Shown: piece by piece, positions 8,595 to 16,892 of the stretch
How the letters are laid out: every line of letters begins with the position of its first letter
How positions within the stretch are numbered: the stretch's first letter is position 1
NCBI RefSeq assembly: GCF_013170805.1
Contig: NZ_CP051293.1
Span: forward strand, 930,001 to 994,000
From: Mesorhizobium sp. NZP2077
GTDB taxonomy: Bacteria > Pseudomonadota > Alphaproteobacteria > Rhizobiales > Rhizobiaceae
DNA length: 64,000 bases
Direction: 5' to 3'
Notes under the pieces: generated by a model
What the model saw: only the letters and a program-made list of their open reading frames with translations
Databases searched by the model: none
Told to the model about the DNA's origin: nothing
Position numbers and translations under genes: made by a program

Positions 8595-9005
8595 ATGAGC
8601 ATTTCTGAAACCGCGCCCGTTTCGTCCGGCGCCTTGTGGACCGGCCGCGTGCTCAGCGGCCTCACCATCCTGTTCATGATCTTCGACGGCGCCATCAAGC
8701 TGCCGCCGCTCGATGTCGTCACCCAGACGATGGTGCCGCTCGGCTGGCCGGCAGACCCTGATATGGCGCGCTTGCTCGGCGTCATCGGCCTGTTCGCGAC
8801 GGCGCTCTACGCATGGCCGCGCACTTCGGTTCTCGGCGCCATACTGCTCACCGCCTATATGGGCGGCGCCATCGCCACAAAACTGCGCATCGACAGCCCG
8901 CTGTTCTCGCACACGCTGTTCGGCGTCTATCTCGGCATCATCCTGTGGGGCGGCCTCTATCTGCGCGACCCCAAGGTGCGCGCGCTGATCCCGTTCAGCC
9001 GTTGA
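8595..9005 (+). CDS. DoxX-like small membrane protein
   Basis: 136 residues from ATG 8595, preceded by AGGAGGGAA. Four hydrophobic segments are visible (GRVLSGLTILFMIFDGAIKL, LLGVIGLFATALYAW, SVLGAILLTAYMGGAIATKL, FGVYLGIILWGGLYL), as in DoxX-like/DUF4267-type membrane proteins. The gene lies 18 bp upstream of an SRPBCC gene on the same strand, a pairing common in rhizobia. Function unknown. Confidence 0.8.
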   Translation: MSISETAPVSSGALWTGRVLSGLTILFMIFDGAIKLPPLDVVTQTMVPLGWPADPDMARLLGVIGLFATALYAWPRTSVLGAILLTAYMGGAIATKLRIDSPLFSHTLFGVYLGIILWGGLYLRDPKVRALIPFSR

Positions 9006-9023
9006 GCCTCTAAGGAGAGAAAA

Positions 9024-9551
9024 ATGTTCAGCACCATCCTCATTATCCTGGTCGCCCTTGTCGCCGCCATCCTCATCTATGCCGCGACACGGCCGAATGA
9101 TTTCGTCACCACCCGCACCGCCACCATCAAGGCGCCGCCGGAAGCGATCTTCCCAATGATCAACGATTTCAACCGCTGGCCGACATGGTCGCCTTACGAA
9201 AAGCTCGACCCCAACATGAAGCGTACACTCTCCGGCGCGGCAAGCGGCAAGGGCGCCGCCTATGCCTGGGAAGGCAATGGCAAGGCCGGCAAGGGGCGCA
9301 TGGAGATCGTCAATTCGGTGCCGTCCTCGCAGGTCGCGCTCAAGCTCGATTTCGAGAAGCCGTTCCGCGCCAACAACAGCGTCGACTTCACCCTGACGCC
9401 TTCTGGCGACACCACCGCCGTCAGCTGGGCGATGCGCGGCAGCCGGCCCTTCATCGCCAAGCTGATGGGCCTGTTCATGAACTTCGACACGCTGATCGGC
9501 CGGGATTTCGAGGTCGGCCTCGCCAATCTAAAGCGCAACACCGAGGCATGA
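9024..9551 (+). CDS. membrane-anchored SRPBCC family protein
   Basis: 175 residues. A single N-terminal membrane anchor (TILIILVALVAAILIYAA) precedes an SRPBCC/polyketide-cyclase-like domain (TATIKAPPEAIFPMINDFNRWPTWSPYE ...). These domains form a hydrophobic ligand pocket; the ligand is unknown. It has a Shine-Dalgarno AAGGAGAG and sits 18 bp after the DoxX-like gene, so the two are probably cotranscribed. A GC-rich inverted repeat at 9567-9594 follows the stop and could end the transcript. Confidence 0.8.
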   Translation: MFSTILIILVALVAAILIYAATRPNDFVTTRTATIKAPPEAIFPMINDFNRWPTWSPYEKLDPNMKRTLSGAASGKGAAYAWEGNGKAGKGRMEIVNSVPSSQVALKLDFEKPFRANNSVDFTLTPSGDTTAVSWAMRGSRPFIAKLMGLFMNFDTLIGRDFEVGLANLKRNTEA

Positions 9552-9677
9552 CCGGTATGGACGCCGCTTGTTTGAACAGGCGGCGTCGCGATCTTCATTC
9601 TCCCTGGGATCAAATTAGCCGTCTGAGAGTTAAGGCCTTGGCGGCGAGACGGCGATCCGCATGTGAGAGGAACGAAA

Positions 9678-9941
9678 ATGAAGAAAATCTTGACCATTCT
9701 GCTGCTGACGACCGCGCTTGGTGCTTGTTCGCAGACGGAAAAAGGTGCTGCCGTGGGCGGCCTTGGCGGCGCTGCGATCGGCGCGGCCGTGGCCGGAGAT
9801 CCGGTGCAGGGCGCGATTGTCGGCGGCGCAGTCGGTGCAGTGGCCGGGGCGCTCATCGGCCATGCCAGCGAAAGCGGCCAATGCCGGTACCGCGACCGCC
9901 ATGGGCGAGTCTATGTTGACCGCTGCCCTGACGGCTATTGA
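9678..9941 (+). CDS. glycine-zipper lipoprotein
   Basis: 87 residues. The signal peptide MKKILTILLLTTALGAC ends in the lipobox LGAC, so Cys17 should be lipidated. Residues 25-65 are alternating Gly/Ala (GGLGGAAIGAAVAG ... GGAVGAVAGALIG), a glycine-zipper 2TM-type segment that packs into membranes. The short C-terminus has two cysteines (GQCRYRDRHGRVYVDRCPDGY), as in YMGG-like rhizobial lipoproteins. A start at 9663 is possible, but ATG 9678 begins the signal peptide properly. Confidence 0.8.
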   Translation: MKKILTILLLTTALGACSQTEKGAAVGGLGGAAIGAAVAGDPVQGAIVGGAVGAVAGALIGHASESGQCRYRDRHGRVYVDRCPDGY

Positions 9942-9964
9942 GCCGCGCTCAGGACTGAAACAGC

Positions 9965-9993
9965 AAAACGGCGGGCAACAGGCCCGCCGTTTT
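9965..9993. terminator. bidirectional Rho-independent terminator
   Basis: AAAACGGCGGGC and GCCCGCCGTTTT form a 12-bp perfect inverted repeat with a short loop. It sits between the convergent lipoprotein and hydrolase genes. A near-identical hairpin lies at 10912-10939. Confidence 0.85.
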
Positions 9994-10024
9994 CGTGGGA
10001 TGGGCCGGAAAGCTGCGGGCTGCG

Positions 10025-10783
10025 CTACAGCAGCTTCTGGATATAGCTCCACGCTTCCCGGCCTAGCCTTGCATCGGCGTCATCGTTGCCGCCATGGGCG
10101 TGCAATCTCGACCGCAGCGTGGTTTCACCCGGCAGCAGAATCCGATGACCGGCGTCGGGCGCCGAAACGAGGCCGGTGGTCTTCCCGGCATCCTTGCGAC
10201 GCCGAACAATCCGGTCGGCAAAACAGAGGGATGGCCACAGCGCGTCATCGCCGCCGGCAACCAGCACGATTTCCGCCGAAATGGCTTCGACAGGAATGGC
10301 GGCCTTGCTCGCCGCGTCAGCGAAAGTTTGGAGGGCGCGTTGGAAAAGCCCCCGGTAAGACACCAGGCCGTCGACGTGTTCAGCGCTCCAATCGGGATTG
10401 CTTGGGACGAACGGGTAAGGGACGCCCTTCAGCGTCCATGATGATCGTTCGGGCCAATCGATGCCGTCGCGGCCAGGTCCGATATTGCCCCAAACCACCG
10501 ATGTCGGGCTGATCGCGACCACGGCGTCGATGCGCGGGTCATGAACGGCCGCGAGCAGGGATGCCTCGGCGCCTTTTGATGTCCCGATATAGACGATGCG
10601 CCGGCATCCCAGTCCGACAAGACAATCCGTTGCGGCGAAAAACGTCTCCAAGGGGATTTCGCAGATGCCGGGAACCTGGCCTTCGCCGCCAAACCACTGG
10701 AGCGCGAGCGCGGACGCCCCTTGCCCGGCAAACAGCCTGGCGCGGGCGACGTCGACGCGGCCGCTCGATCCGCTCAACACCAC
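10025..10783 (-). CDS. acyl-CoA thioesterase/BAAT C-terminal domain hydrolase (alpha/beta fold)
   Basis: 252 residues from a GTG at 10783. Key features are VLSGSSGRVDVARA at the start of the alpha/beta hydrolase core, the nucleophile elbow GTSKGAEA, a likely Asp in VAGGDDALWP, and His in DAGHRILLPG. The domain resembles the C-terminal part of bile-acid-CoA:amino-acid N-acyltransferase/thioesterases. An in-frame TGA lies only a few codons upstream, so the N-terminus is shorter than in longer family members; truncation is possible. The gene is flanked by two near-identical terminators. Substrate unknown. Confidence 0.7.
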   Translation of the reverse strand: MVLSGSSGRVDVARARLFAGQGASALALQWFGGEGQVPGICEIPLETFFAATDCLVGLGCRRIVYIGTSKGAEASLLAAVHDPRIDAVVAISPTSVVWGNIGPGRDGIDWPERSSWTLKGVPYPFVPSNPDWSAEHVDGLVSYRGLFQRALQTFADAASKAAIPVEAISAEIVLVAGGDDALWPSLCFADRIVRRRKDAGKTTGLVSAPDAGHRILLPGETTLRSRLHAHGGNDDADARLGREAWSYIQKLL

Positions 10784-10911
10784 GACGCCGGTCGTGCGTC
10801 AGCGCATCGCAGGAGGGTTCCGGCAACGCTGCCCGACAGGATTTCTTCCGTGATTGCCGGTTCGCCCATCCGATTCATCAGCCTCAATGCCTGGCATTGC
10901 CGGACAATAGC

Positions 10912-10939
10912 AAAACGGCGGGCACAGGCCCGCCGTTTT
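10912..10939. terminator. Rho-independent terminator after rpsP
   Basis: AAAACGGCGGGC (10912-10923) pairs with GCCCGCCGTTTT (10928-10939). On the minus strand it lies 22 bp after the rpsP stop and ends the ffh-chorismate mutase-rpsP unit. It is symmetric, so it can work in both directions. Confidence 0.85.
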
Positions 10940-10960
10940 GTCGATGCGATGAAGCACTCT

Positions 10961-11362
10961 TTATTCGGCAGTGGCGGCTTCCGCCTCGGCCGGTGCGGCA
11001 GCTGCGGCTGCAACAGCGGCGGCAGCGTCTTCCTGCGCCTTCTTCAGAAGGGCGGCGCGTTCCTGGGCCTTCTTGCCCGGCTCGGCCTTCTTCGGGTTGG
11101 AGCGGGCGTCGCGCTTGGCAATGCCGGCCTCGTCGAGGAAGCGCAGCACGCGGTCGGTCGGCTGGGCGCCATGCGACAGCCAATGCTTGACGCGGTCGGC
11201 GTCGACCTTGACGCGCTCGCCGTCCTTGGGCAGCAGCGGGTTCCACGAGCCGAGCGACTCGATGAACCGGCCGTCGCGCGGCGAACGGGCGTCGGCGACG
11301 ACGACGTGGTAGTAAGGACGCTTCTTCGAGCCCGCACGGGCCAGTCTGATCTTCAGTGCCAT
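10961..11362 (-). CDS. rpsP: 30S ribosomal protein S16
   Basis: 133 residues. The core ([20 protein letters not shown] ... [12 protein letters not shown] ... [16 protein letters not shown]) is unmistakable S16. The C-terminus carries an Ala/Glu/Lys-rich extension (about 100-133) common in alphaproteobacteria. It lies 40 bp downstream of the chorismate mutase gene on the same strand, below ffh. In many Rhizobiales rpsP is followed by rimM, trmD and rplS; here a terminator and an unrelated hydrolase follow. Confidence 0.97.
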   Translation of the reverse strand: MALKIRLARAGSKKRPYYHVVVADARSPRDGRFIESLGSWNPLLPKDGERVKVDADRVKHWLSHGAQPTDRVLRFLDEAGIAKRDARSNPKKAEPGKKAQERAALLKKAQEDAAAAVAAAAAAPAEAEAATAE

Positions 11363-11402
11363 TTCTTTTCTCCTAAAAGCTCTGATTTCGTTGGATTGGA
11401 TT

Positions 11403-11729
11403 TCAGCCGGTTTTCGTCACGCCGTTGGCAGCGGCGATCTGTTCGTGGTGGCGGATCACTTCGCGGACGACGAAGTTGAGGAATTTTTCCGCGAAATCGG
11501 GATCGAGATGCGCGTCCTTGGCCAGCTGGCGCAGACGGGCGATCTGCTGCTGCTCGCGCGCCGGGTCCGCCGGCGGCAAGCCATGCTCGGCCTTCAGCAC
11601 ACCGACCGCCTTGGTGCAGCGGAAGCGCTCGGCCAGCATGTGGATGAGGGCGGCGTCGATGTTGTCGATCGAGGCGCGGTAGCCGGCCAGGATGGTGCGG
11701 GCGTCGGCCATGTCCTTTTCTTCGTTCAT
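11403..11729 (-). CDS. chorismate mutase, AroQ class
   Basis: 108 residues from ATG 11729, which has GAGGAGAC just upstream. The AroQ helical pattern is clear: [19 protein letters not shown], then [20 protein letters not shown] and [13 protein letters not shown]. It converts chorismate to prephenate for phenylalanine and tyrosine. The gene sits between ffh and rpsP, the usual rhizobial position, 25 bp after ffh. A later ATG at 11711 is also possible. Confidence 0.9.
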   Translation of the reverse strand: MNEEKDMADARTILAGYRASIDNIDAALIHMLAERFRCTKAVGVLKAEHGLPPADPAREQQQIARLRQLAKDAHLDPDFAEKFLNFVVREVIRHHEQIAAANGVTKTG

Positions 11730-11754
11730 GGTCTCCTCACTTCTTCTTGCCCCA

Positions 11755-13350
11755 TCACTTCTTCTTCCCAAGACCCGGCAGTCCGCCGCCGCCGAGGCCG
11801 GGAAGCCCCGGAAGTTTCATGCCGCCCGGCAGGCCGGGCAGGCCACCGCCGCCGGGGGCGGGCAGGCCCTTCATGCCGCCGAGGCCGGCGGCCTGCGCCT
11901 GCTTCTGCAAGGCTTCGAGCTGCTTGGGATCCATCTTCGACAAATCGGGCATGCCACCCATGCCGCCCATACCGCCGGGCATCATGCCGCCGAGGCCCAT
12001 TTTCGAGGCAAGGCCGCCCATCATGCCGCGCATGAGGCCGCCGCCTTTGCCCTTGCCGCCCATCGCCTTCATCATGTCGGCCATGCCGCGATGCATCTTC
12101 AAGAGCTTGTTGATCTCGGCCGCGTCGGTGCCGGAGCCGGCGGCGATGCGCTTCTTGCGCGAGTGTTTCAGCATGTCGGGGTTGGCGCGCTCGGCCTTGG
12201 TCATCGAGGAGATGATGGCGAGCTGGCGGCCGAACATCTTGTCGTCGAGACCGGCGGCGGCCATCTGGTCCTTCATCTTGCCCATGCCGGGCATCATGCC
12301 CATGATGCCCCCCATGCCGCCCATCTTCGACATCTGCCGAAGCTGCTGGGCGAGGTCGTTCAGGTCGAACTTGCCCGACTGCATCTTCTTGGCCATCGCC
12401 GCCGCCTGCTCGGCGTCGATGTTCTCGGCGGCCTTTTCGACCAGGCTGACAATGTCGCCCATGCCGAGGATGCGGTCGGCGATGCGCTTGGGGTGGAATT
12501 CCTCCAGCCCGTCCATCTTTTCGCCGGTACCGATCAGCTTGATCGGCTTGCCGGTGACGGCGCGCATCGAAAGGGCTGCACCGCCACGGCCGTCGCCGTC
12601 CATCCGGGTCAGCACCAGGCCGGTGATGCCGACGCGTTCGTCAAAACTCTTCGCCAGGTTGACGGCGTCCTGGCCGGTCAGCGAATCCGCGACCAGCAGA
12701 ATTTCATGCGGGCTCGACACCTTCTTGATGTCGGCCATTTCGACCATCAGCGGCTCGTCGATATGGGTGCGGCCGGCGGTGTCGAGGATGACGACGTCAT
12801 GGCCGCCGAGCTTGGCCGCCTGGACGGCGCGCCTGGCGATATCGACCGGGTTCTGGCCCGCAATGATCGGCAGCGTCGCGACCTTGACCTGCTCGCCGAG
12901 CTGGCGCAACTGCTCCTGCGCGGCCGGACGCCGCGTGTCGAGCGAGGCCATCAGGACGTTCTTGTTCTGACGCTCGGTCAGCCGCTTGGCGATCTTGGCC
13001 GAAGTGGTCGTCTTGCCGGAGCCCTGCAGGCCGACCATCATGATGACGACGGGCGCCGGCGCATTGAGGTCGATGGCGACGCCCTCGGCGCCGAGCATGT
13101 CGACCAGCTCGTCATGGACGATCTTGACGACCATCTGGCCGGGTTTGATCGACTTCAGCACCGCGGCGCCGACGGCCTTTTCGCGCACCTTGTCGGTGAA
13201 GGAGCGCACCACTTCGAGCGCCACGTCGGCCTCGAGCAGCGCACGGCGCACCTCGCGCAGCGCCGCCGAGACATCAGCCTCCGACAGCGCGCCGCGGCCG
13301 GTCAGGCCGTTCAGGATGGAGCCAAGACGCTCCTGCAGCGATTCAAACAT
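11755..13350 (-). CDS. ffh: signal recognition particle protein Ffh (SRP54)
   Basis: 531 residues from ATG 13350; the frame is open further upstream but the family starts at MFESLQERLGSI. The order is N domain, GTPase domain (GLQGSGKTT, DTRRPAAQEQL, DTAGR, TRMDGDGRGG) and the Met-rich M domain. M domain features include KSGKFDLNDLAQQLRQM-like sequence and SMTKAERANPD. A long Gly/Met/Pro/Leu-rich tail follows (from about 440). Ffh binds signal sequences and 4.5S RNA and docks on FtsY, encoded at 47.8-49.5 kb. First gene of the ffh-chorismate mutase-rpsP unit. Confidence 0.97.
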   Translation of the reverse strand: MFESLQERLGSILNGLTGRGALSEADVSAALREVRRALLEADVALEVVRSFTDKVREKAVGAAVLKSIKPGQMVVKIVHDELVDMLGAEGVAIDLNAPAPVVIMMVGLQGSGKTTTSAKIAKRLTERQNKNVLMASLDTRRPAAQEQLRQLGEQVKVATLPIIAGQNPVDIARRAVQAAKLGGHDVVILDTAGRTHIDEPLMVEMADIKKVSSPHEILLVADSLTGQDAVNLAKSFDERVGITGLVLTRMDGDGRGGAALSMRAVTGKPIKLIGTGEKMDGLEEFHPKRIADRILGMGDIVSLVEKAAENIDAEQAAAMAKKMQSGKFDLNDLAQQLRQMSKMGGMGGIMGMMPGMGKMKDQMAAAGLDDKMFGRQLAIISSMTKAERANPDMLKHSRKKRIAAGSGTDAAEINKLLKMHRGMADMMKAMGGKGKGGGLMRGMMGGLASKMGLGGMMPGGMGGMGGMPDLSKMDPKQLEALQKQAQAAGLGGMKGLPAPGGGGLPGLPGGMKLPGLPGLGGGGLPGLGKKK

Positions 13351-13437
13351 TCGTTTTCCTTTTCCCTGACACCCGGATGGTGCCCGAGAGGTAATGCGTT
13401 CGCGCCAAGTGTCCAAGCAAAAGCAAAGCCCACAACC

Positions 13438-13472
13438 AAAAAGCACCCGGGGGCGCTCAGCGCTGCCGGGTG
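13438..13472 (-). terminator. Rho-independent terminator, minus strand
   Basis: On the minus strand CACCCGG pairs with CCGGGTG across a GC-rich loop and is followed by CTTTTT. It lies about 160 bp after the CPBP protease stop and upstream of ffh, isolating the two transcripts. Confidence 0.6.
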
Positions 13473-13633
13473 TTGGCCTCCAGGATCGATTTACAGCACT
13501 TGGCCCCAAAGAGGCTTCGGCGTCCTGGTCGGCTTGCTCGGAGGGATACTCGTCGCGGAATTCGAGGCGTGTAGACAGGAAATCGGCCGAAGAGTCAAGA
13601 CAAGGGCCAGTCTGGCCGTCCCGTGTGTCGCAA

Positions 13634-14614
13634 TCAGGCCGCGCCCTTGGCGTCCGGAAGCTTGGCTCCAACCCTGAGCGGCGAGCGGGGATGCAGCAGC
13701 GACACAATCGTCAGCAGGCTGCAGGCGATGCCGATGAGGGCGATGAGAATGGCATCCGACATCATCCAGCCCGGCCCTTCGAGCGGCCTGGCGGTGAACA
13801 GGGCGAAGGAGTTGTAGCTCTCCTGGTGCGAGATCAGCAGGAAGCCGGTCAGATTGTTTCCGAGATGGGCGCCCAGCGCCGCGCCGAGATTGCCGGTGGC
13901 GTAGACGACGAGTGTCAGAAGCAGCGCGAAGGCGGCGATCGAGACCAGCACGCAGGCGTTGATGGCGGCCGACGACGCGCTGCTCCAGTGCAGCGAGGTG
14001 AACAGCAGGCCGGGCAGCAGCGCCCAGATCAGCGGGCTCCTGAACCGGCTGGCCAGGCCGCGCAGCAGATAGCCGCGAAACAGCACCTCTTCCGAGGACG
14101 TCTGCAGCAAGGTCAGCGCGACGATCGGGACCAGAAACAGCAGCCACGACGACAGGCTGATCGTGCCGCGCGCGATCCCCGGCTGCAGGAGGTAGAGCAG
14201 GATTTCGGACAGAGCCGAGGTGATCAGCACAGCGACCAGCCCCTTGAGGAAGTCCGGCCGCGACACACGACGGCTGGCGCCAAGCAGCGCAGACAGCGGT
14301 TCGCCATGCACCCAGCGCATGGCGATCCACAGGCCGATCCAGATGCCGGCGAAGGAGGCGAGCGCACTGAGGATGCCGATGGGCGAGGCGAGGAAGCCTT
14401 CCATACCGGCGGATGAAGCCGCCGAAGCCTGCCAGGCGAAGAAGAGACGAGTGCCGCCGATGATCACGGCTGCGGTGGTGGCACCCCACAACACGACGAC
14501 GATCAGCGTTCCCAGGAACAGACGCAGAAAGGTCGTCCTGGCGTTCGGCGACTGCCGGTAGCGCTCGAAGGCAGTGTCGTCGATCGTCACGCAGAGTCCT
14601 TCGCCCGAATCCAT
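13634..14614 (-). CDS. CPBP (CAAX/ABI) family intramembrane metalloprotease
   Basis: 326 residues with about eight hydrophobic segments. The signature motifs are present: EEVLFRGYLLRGL (EExxxR) in TSSEEVLFRGYLL, FTSLHW with its His, and HLGNNLTGF with the third His/Asn motif. Such proteins are membrane glutamic/metal-type proteases used in prenyl-protein processing in eukaryotes and in various bacterial processes. The substrate here is unknown. Start MDSGEGLC is the longest; a shorter start inside is possible. Confidence 0.85.
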   Translation of the reverse strand: MDSGEGLCVTIDDTAFERYRQSPNARTTFLRLFLGTLIVVVLWGATTAAVIIGGTRLFFAWQASAASSAGMEGFLASPIGILSALASFAGIWIGLWIAMRWVHGEPLSALLGASRRVSRPDFLKGLVAVLITSALSEILLYLLQPGIARGTISLSSWLLFLVPIVALTLLQTSSEEVLFRGYLLRGLASRFRSPLIWALLPGLLFTSLHWSSASSAAINACVLVSIAAFALLLTLVVYATGNLGAALGAHLGNNLTGFLLISHQESYNSFALFTARPLEGPGWMMSDAILIALIGIACSLLTIVSLLHPRSPLRVGAKLPDAKGAA

Positions 14615-14759
14615 CGCCTTTGATCTAGCCGATGGCTTCGGGAATCGGAATCGCTATTCGTCAGGGATCAATGCGCAACAGACCTTGTGGCACCCAAGCG
14701 CCACGGAAGCAGCCGTCCTGTTTGTGGCCAGCGCCCGCCTTGTCGACCGCTGGTTTCCA

Positions 14760-15365
14760 TCAACGCACCACGTACATGATGCGCCGCGTCTGCGGATCGA
14801 TCAGCGCCGGCTGACCGTTCACATAGACATAGCGGTAGTTGTAATCAGGAATTTCGCGCAGCTCGACAGTGTCGGGCAAGGTCGCGCCGGTCACCACTTC
14901 GCCGTCGAGATAGACCGGGTCGAGGCGATGCGTGTCGACATAGGTGCGGACTTCGGCTGGCGGAGGAGGAAAGTCCCCCTCGACTGGATCACTGGCGATG
15001 ATCGCACCGGTATAGTCGTTCGAGTAGTTGCCGATATCTTCCGGCGGCGAGACGACGGCAACGCTCGAGCCGTGGGGACGCTGCGTCAGCACCACCCGGC
15101 TGCCGCTGAAATCGGCGGTCACATAGTCCGAATAGACCCAGCCTTGGCCGCCGGCTTCGGCGATGGTGCACCATTTGCTGTTTTCGATGCAGCCATTGAG
15201 GGTCGCCGACTGGCCAGCGGCGAGCACGCCGATAACAGGATATTGCGGACCCGGACCGGCGCGGACGTTGAGATCGGTGACGGCCGAGACGGCGGTGTCG
15301 GCTAACGCGGCGCCCGACATCACGGTCATCATCCCGGCGATTGCGGGAAACAATACGGACTTCAT
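14760..15365 (-). CDS. secreted SH3-domain protein with DUF1236-like C-terminus
   Basis: 201 residues. Signal peptide MKSVLFPAIAGMMTVMSGAALA is followed by a bacterial SH3 domain (about 25-85: TDLNVRAGPGPQYPVIGVL ... GWVYSDYV). After a Pro/Asp-rich linker the C-terminus reads VELREIPDYNYRYVYVNGQP and DPQTRRIMYVV, typical of DUF1236 proteins of rhizobia. It is probably periplasmic and may bind peptidoglycan; function is not established. Confidence 0.8.
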   Translation of the reverse strand: MKSVLFPAIAGMMTVMSGAALADTAVSAVTDLNVRAGPGPQYPVIGVLAAGQSATLNGCIENSKWCTIAEAGGQGWVYSDYVTADFSGSRVVLTQRPHGSSVAVVSPPEDIGNYSNDYTGAIIASDPVEGDFPPPPAEVRTYVDTHRLDPVYLDGEVVTGATLPDTVELREIPDYNYRYVYVNGQPALIDPQTRRIMYVVR

Positions 15366-15430
15366 GGTTTTCTCTCCGTTTTCATTGTCCCCTCGGGTTT
15401 GAAAACGGGGCAGCGGCGCATGCGTTCCGG

Positions 15431-16528
15431 CTAAAATGCCGGCGCCACCTCACGATTTGTTCCCGTCTCTTTCGGCAGACCAGTCAAAAGGTCGTGAACG
15501 AAGGCCAGTTTTCGCGCCGTCACGTCCGAAATGACGAAGGGATAGAGGTCGGGCAGGCCCATGCAGCGGTTGATCGAATTGGAGGCTTCCGACAGCACCA
15601 GCCAGCGGGCAAGGATCTTTTCGAAGGGCTCGGGCGTGTTCGCAGGTTCCGAAGGGGCGGCCTGCAGTTCGCCGCCGGTGTCGCCCCGCGGCAAATCATT
15701 GGCCACCACCGTCTTCAGCCGGCCGAGCGGGAAGTTCAGCGCATGGACCATCTCCAGCGTGTCGGTGATGTGCAGATGATGGGCCCAGGTTTCGGCCCAG
15801 TCCTCCCACGGATGCGAGGTGGCGTAGGCCGAGATGTGGTTTTGCTGCCAGTCGGGTGGCGCGCCGTTGGTGTAATAGGCCTTCAGCGCCTGTTCGTAAT
15901 CGGCGCGATCGTCGCCGAACAGAGCGCGGAAGGCCTCCAGCCTTTGCGGATCGTCGCGGATCAGGCGGTCCCAGTAATAATGGCCGAGCTCATGGCGGAA
16001 ATGGCCGAGCAGCGTCCGGTAATTCTCACCCATCTGGACGCGACGCTTCTCGCGCTCGGCTGAATCGGCCTCGGCGACGTTGAGCGTGATCAGGCCGTTG
16101 TCATGTCCGGTCAGGATGCGTTCACCGCCTGGCCCGCCGCCGATCGGATCGGCGAGGAAGTCGAAGGCGAGGCCGACCTCGTCCGTCGGGCTCTGCTTGG
16201 GCGCCACCGGCAGGCCGAAGGCGAGCAGCGAATAGATGGCGCGCTTCTTCGCCGCCTCGACGCGGATCCAGCGGCGGCGGTTGCCGTCGACGGAGAGATC
16301 GGGGATCAGCTGATTCAGACCGCAGGCGCGGCAAAAGCCTTGTCCCGGTTCGGCCATCCAGTTGCAGGCGCATTCATCGGCATTGGTGCACTGGAAGATG
16401 CCGTCCGCGCCCGCCAAGGCAAAGCGGGCATGCTCGGGATCGTAGAGCACAAGGCTGGAGCAATTCAGGCACTGCGCGTTCTCGAAATAGAGACGGTGGC
16501 CGCAATGCGGGCAATCAAAGAGTTTCAT
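15431..16528 (-). CDS. zinc-binding metallopeptidase with N-terminal zinc ribbon
   Basis: 365 residues. The N-terminus has CPHCGHRLYFENAQCLNC, a zinc ribbon, and a second Cys set (CTNADECAC and CRACG). The middle has HFRHELGHYYW, an HExxH-type zinc site, and HPWEDWAETWAHHLHI, which can supply the third ligand. This matches the putative zinc-binding metallopeptidase family (DUF2248). There is no signal peptide, so it should be cytoplasmic. Substrate unknown. Confidence 0.85.
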   Translation of the reverse strand: MKLFDCPHCGHRLYFENAQCLNCSSLVLYDPEHARFALAGADGIFQCTNADECACNWMAEPGQGFCRACGLNQLIPDLSVDGNRRRWIRVEAAKKRAIYSLLAFGLPVAPKQSPTDEVGLAFDFLADPIGGGPGGERILTGHDNGLITLNVAEADSAEREKRRVQMGENYRTLLGHFRHELGHYYWDRLIRDDPQRLEAFRALFGDDRADYEQALKAYYTNGAPPDWQQNHISAYATSHPWEDWAETWAHHLHITDTLEMVHALNFPLGRLKTVVANDLPRGDTGGELQAAPSEPANTPEPFEKILARWLVLSEASNSINRCMGLPDLYPFVISDVTARKLAFVHDLLTGLPKETGTNREVAPAF

Positions 16529-16892
16529 GTCGGTCTCAAACCATCAGAGCCAGCATATAGGTGCGCGGCGGCAGGTGCCCAACGCCAATCGCCGGGCAGG
16601 CGTTCCGCAGATCTCGAAGCTATTTCGCGGCAAGCTGGGCGACGACCTGCCTCGCCACCGCTTCGCCCGACAGACGCGCACCGCCGCAGGTCGGGATCAG
16701 CGGCCGGCGAGGTGCTCGCCGGCGCCGACCACATCAACGTCTTCCATGGCTATTTCGACCCCGCCACAATAATCACTTGATCGTAGGCAAATTCCCCGGC
16801 ATTCGCCAGCATTGTGCCGCAGACCGTGACAAGTGCGCGTTTCGCTGGCAAATTCGCAGATGGGACGTGAATCAGGCAACCAGGAGAACAAC
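16529..16892. other. 364-bp intergenic region with a possible decayed gene end
   Basis: No intact gene is seen between the divergent metallopeptidase and transglycosylase genes. On the minus strand, one frame ends at TAG 16622-16620 with a protein-like tail, TCGGARLSGEAVARQVVAQLAAK. About 60 bp upstream another frame starts MEDVDVVGAGEHLAG, similar to the beginning of an FAD/NAD-binding protein. This may be a much-deleted oxidoreductase remnant, but the match is weak. The last 80 bp must hold the transglycosylase promoter. Confidence 0.25.

Noticed and set aside
13473..13633. 4.5S (SRP) RNA next to ffh
   Set aside because: The stretch lacks the conserved SRP RNA tip (GGAAG ... AGCAG type) and is better read as a terminator plus spacer.
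11692..13677. 661-codon plus-strand frame opposite ffh
   Set aside because: His/Ala-rich low-complexity shadow of the Met/Gly-rich ffh tail.
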